Of a stretch of 33,659 nt of DNA, positions 22,330-33,659 are shown piece by piece (position 1 is the stretch's first letter; each line of letters begins with the position of its first letter). A model generated the notes under the pieces. It made no database searches and had not been told where the DNA came from. It saw only the letters and a program-made list of their open reading frames with translations. The translations under genes were made by a program, and so were the position numbers. Origin of the DNA: Thermomucor indicae-seudaticae (taxonomy: Eukaryota > Mucoromycota > Mucoromycetes > Mucorales > Lichtheimiaceae). The stretch is taken from assembly GCA_000787465.1 (NCBI GenBank), contig JSYX01000383.1:1-33659 (forward strand). Reading direction: 5' to 3'.

Positions 22330-22720
22330 CAGGAGAAGCTTTTCTGTGCAACGTTTTGATTCCCTGCTCAGTTTTGAAATTAAGATTGAAAGTGATGTGA
22401 ACACGTTCCTCCCCCAATACATGATCCCGTTTTGTTCGCGCGCAAGTAAAAACGATAAGCAAAAATATAAAGTTTGCCGTCGAGCTTGGCATGACTCCCG
22501 GCAACAAACAGGGGGCAAGAAAATTTCTGACGCGGGTCCCGACGTCGACACATGAATCTTGCAATTCGCGACCGTTAATCACCAGGGACACAATTATAAA
22601 CATGTAGAGGCAAGCCAAGAAAAAGAAAGGAAGTATTGATTTATTGACAATTGGTCGAGTTTGAAGATCGATGACAACGTTCCAAAAGAAATTGTTCTGG
22701 GACCGCAAGTTGCGAGTTTA
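22330..22720 (+). pseudogene. dead copy of the UBP8 3' exons
   Basis: Plus-strand sequence aligning with UBP8 exons 8-10 and their introns at 2881-2390. Shared pieces include GCTCAGTTTT, GTCGAGCTTGGCATGACTCC (functional copy GTAGAGCTTGACATGACTCC), GACACATGAAT in the intron, GTTAATCACCAGGGACAC (His-box region, VNHQG) and GAGTTTGAAGATC. The frame is shifted, the HYT of the catalytic His box reads NYK, and stops follow. It converges with the second Apq12-like gene, exactly as UBP8 converges with the first. Confidence 0.85.
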
Positions 22721-22831
22721 TTCACTACGTTACCCGGACCAAACTATTAAGGGGTGGATGCATGTGCATTTACATCAAAAAGTTCGTTACAGTAGATATG
22801 CAAGTTTCTGTAAATATAATGTTTTGTGTAA

Positions 22832-23245
22832 TCACGCGTGACGGATCGTTGTGTCTGGACCGTAATAATAGTATTGGTGAATGAGCGTTGCGGCTGTTGC
22901 GATGAGCGCGACCATGAGGCAGAACCGGACAAAGCCGTAAACGACGCGTACGAGGGAACGGACCGTGGCCATGAGCAAGCTAAAGAGGATGTAGAGCACG
23001 AGGAGGGCAAACAGAAGAGCTAGGAGGTTGGACTGCGCTGGGAGCTGTATGAATGTGTGGTAGTATTGGCGTGCAGAAGGGGGAAGGTGCTCCCATGCTG
23101 ATGTGACGATTCGTGAAATGATGGCGTAGACTTGATCAGGAGGCGGCACAGGCAGATTGAGCTCCTTGTAACAGTATGTGTACAGCTGCTCTAGTGATCG
23201 TAGCATGGCCAGGCCAGCGTTACTGAGCGTGTTGTTGTTGTCCAT
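22832..23245 (-). CDS. Apq12-like nuclear envelope/ER membrane protein, copy B
   Basis: 137-aa single-exon frame, about two-thirds identical by eye to the copy at 1831-2232. I chose the ATG at 23245 because MDN..TLSNAGL is shared with copy A; an in-frame ATG at 23350 would add an unshared leader. The layout is the same: a soluble N-terminal half with LNLPVPPPDQVY, then two hydrophobic segments around LLMATVRSLVRV. The length equals yeast Apq12. Known for the family: nuclear pore assembly and membrane fluidity homeostasis. The frame is intact although its former neighbour, the UBP8 copy, is dead. It is divergent from the BAT2-like gene, with about 340 bp between starts. Confidence 0.62.
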   Translation of the reverse strand: MDNNNTLSNAGLAMLRSLEQLYTYCYKELNLPVPPPDQVYAIISRIVTSAWEHLPPSARQYYHTFIQLPAQSNLLALLFALLVLYILFSLLMATVRSLVRVVYGFVRFCLMVALIATAATLIHQYYYYGPDTTIRHA

Positions 23246-23587
23246 TGCTTTTGCCTGTTCTGAGACAAATGTTGCGCTACAAAAAATCACAGGTTGTCGT
23301 CGTTGTATTGTGTAACCGGACCCAGTGAGTCGCGATGAAACACGATGCAACGATCCTGCTCTCCTTTTGTTGATCCTTACTCAAGTCCTGACATGCATGC
23401 ACCTCGCAAAAAAAAAAAAAGATAAATCACATCAATATTTGCAATTGATGATGGTTGCATGCTATGGGTGGGATGCATCAATCACAGGACCCGAAATTTT
23501 TTCCGCAAAGGATATCAAATGCCGCCAGCCGATTTTCGTTGGCCCCACTCTTCCCTCTTCTTTCCTTGGTTGTTGTAAGCTCTGGCA
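23246..23587. promoter_or_regulatory. shared upstream region of two divergent genes
   Basis: 342 bp between the start codons of the second Apq12-like gene (-) and the BAT2-like gene (+). Contains a 13-base A run at 23408-23420, which may exclude nucleosomes. No specific operator recognised. Confidence 0.45.
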
Positions 23588-26098
23588 ATGTCTGGAGATT
23601 CGTCTGCTCCTCCTCCTCCTGGTGGCCGTTTCGGCAAACGCCCTCCCCCATCGCAAGGTAGGATTGATCTTGCACATGGGACCGAATATCAATTGTTGAT
23701 CGAGTTTTTCTGGTTGTTGATTGTTCAGGATCTCGGTCCACGCACCACCATCACCACGGTCGGCCTTCTCGTTTCTTGACGAGCAAGGTTTCTGCTCCTC
23801 TGCCAATCAACTTGCCCAGCCTTCGCCGTGAACACGAGGCTTCGCCGGATAACAATGGTGGTTGGGGTTCTCCTGTGCTTTCGCCGTTCGCGTCGCCTCA
23901 GAAATGGGACGCCAAAGCTACGCCCTGGGGTGGTTCTTCTCCGTCCCTCAAGTGGGCTTCTACTTCTGCGTCGTCGTCTGGAGCTGGTTCTTCTGCACCT
24001 GCCTCGACTGAACCTACCTCGACTGCACCTGCTTCTACGGATCGTGCCTCGACTAAACCTGCCTCGACTGCACCTGCCTCGACTGCACCTGCCTCGACTG
24101 CACCTGCCTCGACTGCACCTGCCTCGACTGAACCTACCTCGACTGCGCCTTCCCGGTTGCCGTTTGGCGACGAAGGAGAGCATCTTGCCTGGGATGAAGT
24201 AAGTTATTTATTTTTTTCGGGTGCTTTGAATGTGATGACTGATTGGTTGTTTTAGATGGTGCGTCAAGATCTGGAGTCTCCTGTGTCCCCTTCCGAGCGG
24301 TTTACGGAGGATTACGATCGCAGCTACCCTCCGCAGCGGGTCCCGTCCACCACGGCTGAGCTCGCTCCCTTCCAGGACGACAGCGGTAACGTCCACAAGT
24401 CTTACCGCAAATCTTGGGAAGACCGGCGCCGTTCCTCGTCTGGTCGCCCCAGTTGGCCGGCTGATTTTCAGCCAAAGGTTTTGCAGCGTCCCCGGCCGTC
24501 CCCTTCCCAGCGCGAGGTGATGTTGAGCGCTGCGGAACGGGCCAAGAAGCGGCGCGATGAAGAAGAGGCCGAGCGCGAGGCGGCTCGTGAACGCGCTCGC
24601 AAGAAGGCCGAGGCCCTCGCCCGCCAACAACAACAACAGCAGCAGCAGCAGCAGCAGCAGCAACAGCAGTCCTCCCCTTCCGCCACGACCACCACCGCCA
24701 CCAGCAGCAAGCAGCAACAGCAGCAGCAGCAGTCGTCCTCCCCCGTCGCCACCGCCAGCAACAGCAGCAGCAACAAGCAGTCCCAGCTGGACGAGGACGA
24801 CCGGATGTGGACGCAGTATGTGTCCCACATCCGGGAACACATGGAGGACGACGCCAAGTGGGAGGGTGGCGAGAACACCGGTGCGTCGGCGTGGTGCGCG
24901 TACGCCGACCGTCTGCAGACGAAGGCGCAGAAGCGGGTGTCGCCTTCGTCTCCCGAGCAGCAGCAGCAGCAGCAGCAGCAGCCTCAAGTTCGGTCTTGGC
25001 AGCAGCAAGACCGAAGCAACAGGACCCGTCCCCGCCACCGCCACCACCACCACCAGCAGCAGCGACGACAGCGAGAAGCGACGCGCGATGTCGCTTCGTC
25101 GCAGGATCAGTCCAAGGTCGCAGCTCAATCTTCGGAGCACGTCAATGTGCCTCCTTCACAGAGATCCGCTAAGGATGATTTGTCAACAGAGGACAGCAGT
25201 ACTGCTTCGTCGCAAGAATCCTCTACGGATCGAATCCCAGTTTCACAGCATGGCAACGTTGCTCAATCCTCGGCAGGCCCGACGGATCAATCATATCCAG
25301 CAGTCGATTCCAATACTGAGCACAGCAATGTGATTCAAGCATCAGCAACTTCAAGCCATGATAGTACGGTGTCGTACCGGAAGCCGGATGATGTCGATAA
25401 TCGTTCTTCAAAGACTGCTGCTACAACAACGAGAATCAAGGATATCCGGCACGGAGGGCTGACACGAGCAGAGAGGCGTGACGTTTTACTGAAATCCGAC
25501 GCACCCATATTCCCAGATGCCATTGAGCGTCTTGGCAGCTACAAGCCTGCGAATCTTAGTTTTATGGTGCAACAGCCAGAAGAAACAAAGCTTGACGATA
25601 CGCCGCCCTCAGCAGTTCGGTCCGGATCCCCCTCCATGTGTACGGTCGCCACAGCGGAAAGTCTTGAGAGACTTCGGTTATTCGGTCTTGGAGGAGAGGC
25701 GGAATCACCTCAAACACCTGCGAATGAGGATAACGACAATGATTATCAGCCGCCAACGAGCATGCAACAACAGTCCATGCCTTTTACGATGGCTGCGGGA
25801 CAAGGTGGACCTCTTCCCATGCTAGTATATGCGATGCCGTACCCAGGAGCAGCAGCACCATATACGCCTATGGTGCCCCAACCTGCACATGGTGAGATGG
25901 AAAGTCCAGTTGATTTGATAGATTGGATGACCAACTGTTTCTTCTCCAATAGTTCTAAGTGACAACCCATATCAGCAGCCACCTATGGTTGGCGTCTACC
26001 TTGTACCTCCACCTCATGCTCCTACTATGGTCGCTTCCCCACCTCCTTGGTCTGGTGCTTCTCCCATGCAATACCAAACCAGACGTTGCAGAAATTGA
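23588..26098 (+). CDS. low-complexity polyQ protein with BAT2/PRRC2-like N-terminus
   Basis: Four exons (23588-23657, 23729-24198, 24256-25891, 25953-26098) join to 773 aa. The last intron (25892-25952) is preferred over reading on to the stop at 25962, because it yields a Pro/Gln-rich tail (NPYQQPPMVGVYLVPPPHAP) continuous in style with the preceding region. The N-terminal INLPSLRREHE...GGWGSP resembles the BAT2_N/PRRC2 motif (NLPSLKxEN...GW), a family linked to RNA granules and translation. Then follow a pentapeptide repeat (residues about 112-163), a charged probable coiled coil (LSAAERAKKRRDEEEAEREA) and polyQ runs, and later KDIRHGGLTRAERRDVLL. It is largely disordered. The BAT2 link is tentative; a role in mRNA regulation is inference. 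Confidence 0.75.
23995..24150 (+). repeat. 15-bp coding minisatellite
   Basis: About ten head-to-tail units close to GCACCTGCCTCGACT inside exon 2 of the BAT2-like gene. They encode the pentapeptide Ala-Pro-Ala-Ser-Thr with Glu-Pro-Thr and Lys-Pro variants. Several central units are identical, so repeat number is probably variable. Confidence 0.95.
24625..24669 (+). repeat. CAA/CAG tract encoding 15 Gln
   Basis: CAA and CAG codons are mixed, giving 15 uninterrupted glutamines after a charged helix. Shorter CAG-rich runs follow near 24705-24735 and 24958-24981. Confidence 0.95.
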
Positions 26099-26233
26099 TT
26101 GATATGTATATTTGGTGTATGGTACGAAAGCAGTATTGTACAGGTTTTCTTTTCTTTTTTAAAACATAGTGATTGATTGGTTGTCTGTCTGTTTGTACAT
26201 ATATATATATATGAATATAACACTGCTTTGTTA

Positions 26234-26923
26234 TTACTTTTCTTCAGCCTTAATTTTGTTGCCTTCTACCGGAAGTTCCAAGACTGCGCGAAGTTGAGCA
26301 TCGGGTTCATCCTCGAGTTGTTTCTTTTTCTCTGGTTCACCAGCGTAAATGGAAAGGCCTGCGGAAGCCAAGAGGACGGCGATGGTGGCTGCTTGGGCAT
26401 ACATTCTTGCCTGGACAATTTTCTGCTGCGTGTTGAGATACTTGTTTGAGAAGCTGTAGCCCAGTGCACCGATCATGGACGCGGCCCAAGTGCCACCGAT
26501 AATCTTCCATCGATGATCATTCAAGTACTGTAACCATTTGTCCTTGGTGGTCTCCGGACGCGGTTTGATACGACCGTACTCGATGATTTCGGCCATTTCT
26601 TCATCCGCATAACCCAGCTTTTTGTTCTCAAGCGTTGTTGCTACGCGGTCGACTGCAAATAGATACCCTGCCGAGGCGGCTATATCATGCCGTTAAGGGG
26701 GATTATGAAAGAAAGGGGAATTATTATTATTATTATTACCGGAGACGACAAAGACAGACTGCAGTGGTTTTGAAAGTGAGCGAAAAAAGACGGATTTACG
26801 CCGAGTAAAGTAGGTTGTCACAGCACCGATACCGGCACCGACGGCAGCAGCCTTTAGACCGGCTACGTTGCTCACATGACTGATTTCTTTTCGTTCTTCG
26901 GGTTTCAGAGTAGGACGAGGCAT
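26234..26923 (-). CDS. RCF2: respiratory supercomplex factor 2-like HIG1 protein
   Basis: Two exons (26923-26740 and 26679-26234) give 209 aa. The intron holds a TTA trinucleotide run. The N-terminal part has two membrane stretches (LKAAAVGAGIGAVTTYF and PLQSVFVVSAASAGYLFAV). The C-terminal part is a HIG1 domain: WKIIGGTWAASMIGALGYSF, then KIVQARMYAQAATIAVLLAS, including the family QAR..AQ signature. Known role: Rcf2 sits in the mitochondrial inner membrane, binds cytochrome c oxidase and supports respiratory supercomplexes. Length is close to yeast Rcf2 (224 aa). The C-terminus is a charged tail. It converges with the BAT2-like gene, with 135 bp between the stops. Confidence 0.87.
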
Positions 26924-27101
26924 TACAGTGTGTAGAAAAAGAAAGAGAGAAAGTGAGAGAGATAATCTACAACCCTTCTGGGTAAAATTAAAAAGCTATC
27001 AATTACACCCCTACAGTTGGGAAAAGTACTCTTCAATGCTAGAAAAGAGAGAGTCAGCTTGCATATTGTCATGGGTTCATGAATAAACTTGGGGAGTAAA
27101 A

Positions 27102-29699
<2,598 letters not shown>

Positions 29700-29876
29700 G
29701 GATTATCCAGACAAAAAGGTTCGATGCAGCCAAAAAAAGGGTGTCGGAAGCGGTAAAACATTTTACCGAGGCATGCTCAGGTTTGCTTGTACTTGGCTGC
29801 ATTTGCAATACGGAATATATTGTGCGAACAAGATATATAGTCGGTATTCTTTATTCTTTTTTTGTTATTATATTTC
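29700..29876. promoter_or_regulatory. short bidirectional promoter region
   Basis: 177 bp separate the start codons of aminodeoxychorismate synthase (-) and the Ecm33-like gene (+). The ECM33 side has a GATATATAG-like TATA element near 29832 followed by a T-rich stretch. Core elements for the other side were not identified. Confidence 0.5.
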
Positions 29877-31292
29877 ATGAAGACCATTACGGTTGTATTG
29901 ACGCTAGCCCTGCTTGCTCAAGGTAAAAAAACCAAGAGATACTATTATGACAAGACGGCGATTGCTAAATAATGATGCAAACCAAATAGCGCAAAAGTCA
30001 CCAGCGTGTAACAAGGATATCACAGGGACAGGCCAAGGCGACTTGGATGCGATCAGAGGATGCACCGAGTACCACGGCACGATTCTGGTGGAGAACAGTC
30101 CTGTGGAGTATCTCAGCCTGGACGGGGTGGAAAAGATAGACGGCAACCTGATTATCAAGAGCAGCAGCAACTTGCGAGGCTTCAGTGCGCCCAAGCTCAA
30201 GTCCGTCAAGGGCCAGCTGCACATTGCGGAGCACACCGGCATGGAAAAGCTCGAGCTGCCTGCGCTGACCGAGGTCTCCAGTCTGACGCTATCCGTGCTG
30301 CCCGTGCTGGAGACGATCCAGTTCCCAGCTGGGTTGACCAAGGTCGACGACCTGGTCCTCCAGGATACGCGTGCGTCCGGTATCGCGGGTCTCCAGATGG
30401 ACTCCTTGCACTCGTTTACGCTGACCCAGAACAACTACATGAAGCAGTTTGAGTTGCCTGTCAAGCAAATGACGGGTAGTCTTTTTGTCACTGGCAATGG
30501 ACACGAGCTTGACTTTGAGGTATTATCTATGTGAATGGGGAGGCGGGGTCTATGACAAAGGAAGAGCTCACGTGAAGGATTAAAAAGGCGACGCAACTGA
30601 CATCGGTGCAAAACGCCACGTTCCGCGACCTGGCTAAGCTGAACCTTCCGCAGCTGTCGCATGTGGCCTCGGACATGTCGTTCCACCAAAACGGGTTTTC
30701 GTCGCTGCACTTGGACGGACTGCAAGATATCGGCGGCACCCTGGCTATTGCCAACAACGACAAGCTGACCGAGGTCTCGTTCAAGGAGCTGAGTCTGATT
30801 GGCGGCGCGCTGTCGATTGGGAACAACACGCAGCTGGCGGCCATTGAAGGCTTCCCGAAGCTGACGGCGGTGCATGGCACGGTGGATCTGGCGGGTGCAT
30901 TCGACAAGTTTGATATACCTGATCTCCAAGATATTCGCGGAGGGATGCGTATCCAGACGACGAGCTCCCGGTTCCCGTGCATGGACCTGGAAAAGAAGCT
31001 CAAGATGACGAGTGTGGTGAAGGGCAGTATCTGGGGATGCAAGTCAAATATGGATGCGAGCAAGATGGATCCGACCATTGGACAAGAGGCGGGTGGTAAC
31101 GGCGGTAGTAAGAGTAACGGCGGCGCGGGATCGTCGTCGTCTACGACTGGTGGTGATGGTCACAAGAAGACGAGTGAAGGAGGTGCAGACGAAGCCGAAA
31201 GTTCATCAGCTGCTGCTGTTGTTATGAAGCATCAAGGTTCCTGGATCGCTCTTGTGATTTGTTCCTTCGTTTTCACCCTGGCCTTACAATAA
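29877..31292 (+). CDS. Ecm33/Sps2-type GPI-anchored cell-wall protein
   Basis: Three exons (29877-29922, 29990-30519, 30588-31292) give 426 aa. The ATG at 29877 opens a signal peptide (MKTITVVLTLALLAQ, then a small-residue cleavage region before ACNKDITG). The body is a series of leucine-rich, receptor-L-like repeats (SLDGVEKIDGNLIIKSSSNL, LDGLQDIGGTLAIANNDKL, IGGALSIGNNTQL) with two Cys near the start (ACNK, GCTEY) and CMDL/WGCKS near the end. A Gly/Ser-rich stalk follows, and the chain ends in a hydrophobic segment (WIALVICSFVFTLALQ), as expected for a GPI signal, with a likely omega site in AESSSAAA. Known for the family: outer surface or cell wall, needed for wall integrity. The exact orthologue is uncertain. 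Confidence 0.88.
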
Positions 31293-31419
31293 TAATAGTA
31301 ATAATAATGATAAATAAATAAGGGATCGCGCATGCACATGCAGCGGAAAGGGGTCCTCCTGTATATATATAGATAGTCGTTACTTGTCGTGACTCATACT
31401 TCATCTCTCTCTCTCTTGT

Positions 31420-33611
31420 ATGGTGTTCGAAGGAGACCTGTCGGGACGCCGACCGTCCTATACCAATCTATCGATTCGATCCTATCATACCATTCCAAAG
31501 CAACCACATGATATTGTAGATTATTTCCCGGATGTCCTTTCGCCGACCACAACACAGCAGACGGATGCTGCTGCAGCGAATCCAACGCCGTTACCCAAGC
31601 TTCAAATGTTTATCATTTGTATCATTCTGTTCAGCGAGCCACTGACATCGACCATTCTGCTTCCCTTCATTTACTTTATGGTCTGTCTGTCTCTGTTCTT
31701 GTTTTACTTCGAACGGTTGTACTTATAACGGTTTAGCTCAAGGACTTCCATCTCTCGGACGATGAGAAAGAGATTGGCGCGTATGCCGGGTGGATCAGTA
31801 AGTCGTGTGTTTAAATGAGAAAGAGAGAGAAAGAGATTGGACTAATAAGAGGGGAGAATAAAGCTTCGGTGTTCTTTCTGGCACAGTTTTGTACAGCCAT
31901 AGTATGGGGCAAGATTTCGGATCGGTATGGACGACGGCCTGTGCTGTTGACGGGACTGATTGGGAATTCATTGTCGGCGTGCTCCTTTGGACTGAGCAAA
32001 AGTCTATGGTGGGCTGTGGGAACGCGCGCCTTTTGTGGCATTGTCAATGGTTTGTGGCACACACACATGCACACTGAGAAGGGCTTAGCCATTGAAATAG
32101 GTGGATCATTAATAGGCAATGGCGGAGTGGCGCGGAGTATGGTGAGCGAGATCACGGATGAATCCAATAGAGCCAAAGCGTTCTCGTTGTTTGGGTTTTG
32201 CTGGGGCGTGGGCATGATTGGTAAGCTCATGGTTGATATCCGCAAAGACATTGTTACTGACTTTTTCTTAGCTGGTAAGTTCTCACATGGTTCGTTGGAT
32301 GATAGAAAGGCGGTGACTGACGGGAGCTCTCTTTGTGGACCCATTTCATTCAGGACCAGGAATAGGTAAGATTCGATATCATGATTCAGGTAACAGAGCA
32401 CTATTCATAGCGGGGAGATGAGCACAGGGGGCTACTTGTGTAATCCGGTGGATCATTTCCCTTCATTGTTTGGAGACAATGCGTTTCTCAAGGAATATCC
32501 CTACTTTTTGCCATGCTTTGTGTCCTCGATCGGGTCCCTGGTTGGGTTTGTGCTCGGCTATTTCTATCTAGAGGAATCCAATCCGACCGTGCTACTGCGT
32601 AAGGGTGGCGAGGAGGAGGAGCAGCCGCTACTTTTGGCCATAGAGGAGGAAGGGATCAAGCATAAGCATCAGCATCATACGACCCAGATTTCAAAGGTAT
32701 CCATCATTTGCATCGTCACTTATTCGTAAGTCTGTCCAACAACAATGGTAGAAAGACGGGCCTACTCACAATATCCCACGTAGGATTTTTGCATTTCATG
32801 CGATGGTGTTTGACGAAATCCTTCCACTCTACTTTTCGGCACCTTCGTACGCAGGCGGTCTTGGTTCGAATTCACAGGAACTGGCCAAGGCACTTTCGAT
32901 TGCAGGCATTCAGCAGCTTTATTGCCAGTTTGTGCTGTATCCCAAAATGAACCGCATGCTGCCGACGCTCACATTGGCCCGGATCGCATTCGCGCTGTTT
33001 ATCCCGGCTTATCTCCTTTTCCCCGAATTGACCACTTTCAAGCAATGGCTGTCTTCTGCCGATGGAACCTTGCTGCACATATGGACTTTCCGTGCGGGAT
33101 ATATGGGCTTACTCTTTGTACGGTTCTTTGGAAACTGTCTGGCTTACACGAGTCTGATGATCATGGTAACGCATCTTGCGCAAAAGGGTTAAAAATATAT
33201 GTACTCATACGCTTTCTTGTTCAGGTGAGCAATTCGGCTGACCCGCAGATCCTGGGCACCGTCAACGGGTAAACAAAAAGATGCAAGCATGCAACACGCG
33301 CTGGGGTCATTGTCACTTAATTGTTTTCTTTTTTTAGTATCTTGCAGTCATGCTTGGCCTTGATGCGAGCATTTGGTAAGTTCTTGTAGAGAAATAAAAA
33401 AGCGTGGAGGAGAGAGAGGCTTATTGTCCCATGTGTAATAGCCCCAACGGCAGGTGGCACGCTATGGTCCATATCCTTGAAAGAAGGAAATCCGTTTCCG
33501 TTCGATCGCCATATGGTATATTACATGATCACCTTGCTGACAGTCGCCAACTTGATCCAGAGTTATAAGATTCCAACAACCGTGTCCATTGGTGGTGGTG
33601 GCCGACGCTAA
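31420..33611 (+). CDS. major facilitator superfamily transporter
   Basis: Exons 31420-31680, 31737-31797, 31864-32049, 32116-32220, 32272-32274 (3 nt), 32354-32365 (12 nt), 32428-32725, 32784-33165, 33225-33268, 33338-33375 and 33454-33611 give 515 aa; without the 3-nt exon the frame still holds. Features: a cytosolic leader, the first membrane helix FIICIILFSEPLTSTILLPF, the MFS signature GKISDRYGRRPVLLTG between helices 2 and 3, LWWAVGTRAFCGIVNGNGGV, and the motif-C region GMIAGPGIGGGYL. A charged central loop (EEEEQPLLLAIEEE plus a His-rich patch) precedes the second half, which ends KIPTTVSIGGGGRR. It resembles the fungal YCR023C/plant ZIFL branch; the substrate is unknown. Starts 128 bp after the Ecm33-like gene, on the same strand. 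Confidence 0.9.
32272..32274 (+). other. probable 3-nt microexon (CTG) in the MFS gene
   Basis: TTTTTCTTAG|CTG|GTAAGT: a good acceptor, three bases, and a consensus donor, flanked by ordinary 51- and 79-nt introns. Inclusion changes the join from GMIG-PG to GMIAGPG, closer to the usual MFS motif C. It is followed by a 12-nt exon. The alternative is one 133-nt intron with an internal recursive splice site. Confidence 0.5.
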
Positions 33612-33659
33612 TAAAAACTTGTATATAGAAATACTGGTTTTTGAATAACTTTTTGCGCC

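Noticed and set aside
22225..22708. Minus-strand open frames of about 110-130 aa after the second Apq12-like gene
   Set aside because: They are the antisense of the UBP8 relic; homology to UBP8 is on the plus strand.
23725..24183. Minus-strand Ser-Arg-Gly repeat protein
   Set aside because: It is the reverse complement of the pentapeptide minisatellite in exon 2, not an independent gene.
24208..25140. Minus-strand 310-aa Leu/Arg-rich frame
   Set aside because: Antisense shadow of CAG/CCN-rich coding sequence of the BAT2-like gene; the leucine runs mirror the polyQ tracts.
25892..25962. Stop at 25962 as the end of the BAT2-like protein
   Set aside because: A good GTGAGA...AATAG intron spans it and the following exon continues the Pro/Gln-rich composition to 26098.
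29904..31078. Long minus-strand frames (176 and 183 aa) across the Ecm33-like gene
   Set aside because: Shadows of GC-rich coding DNA; the plus strand has a signal peptide, repeats, a GPI tail and clean introns.

Overview
The window looks like nuclear DNA of a filamentous fungus, probably an early-diverging lineage such as Mucoromycota (an inference from gene style; no marker fixes the species). Most genes are split by many short GT-AG introns of about 45-80 bp. Fungal hallmarks are a fused PabA-PabB aminodeoxychorismate synthase, an Ecm33/Sps2-type GPI wall protein, an Rcf2-type HIG1 protein and Apq12-like proteins. All gene models below were spliced by eye, using conserved family motifs to choose frames and splice sites.

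Left part (1-9.1 kb): after 1.8 kb with nothing recognisable come an Apq12-like nuclear-envelope/ER protein (+), then UBP8, the SAGA deubiquitinase (-), and DDB1, the UV-damage and CUL4-adaptor protein (-). UBP8 and the Apq12-like gene converge with 17 bp between their stop codons.

Middle part (9.2-22.8 kb): a decaying, duplicated island. It holds a broken class-IV aminotransferase, a RAD54 gene whose frame is broken at three single-base positions, a dead LAMMER/CLK kinase, a second truncated copy of the RAD54 5' end in direct orientation, and a dead copy of the UBP8 3' end. The last of these lies next to a second, intact Apq12-like gene, and that two-gene block is an inverted duplicate of the one at the left end. 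Between these relics lie kilobases with only short protein-like stretches.

Right part (22.8-33.6 kb): dense, intact genes. They are the second Apq12-like gene (-), a polyQ-rich protein with a BAT2/PRRC2-like N-terminus (+), RCF2 (-), aminodeoxychorismate synthase (-), an Ecm33-like GPI protein (+) and an MFS transporter (+).

The genes do not form one pathway. UBP8, DDB1 and RAD54 share a chromatin/ubiquitin/DNA-repair theme, but that may be chance. The notable features are the duplicated, half-decayed architecture, a probable 3-nt microexon in the transporter, and a GC-AG intron in UBP8. I found no mobile element, CRISPR array, rRNA or tRNA that I could support.
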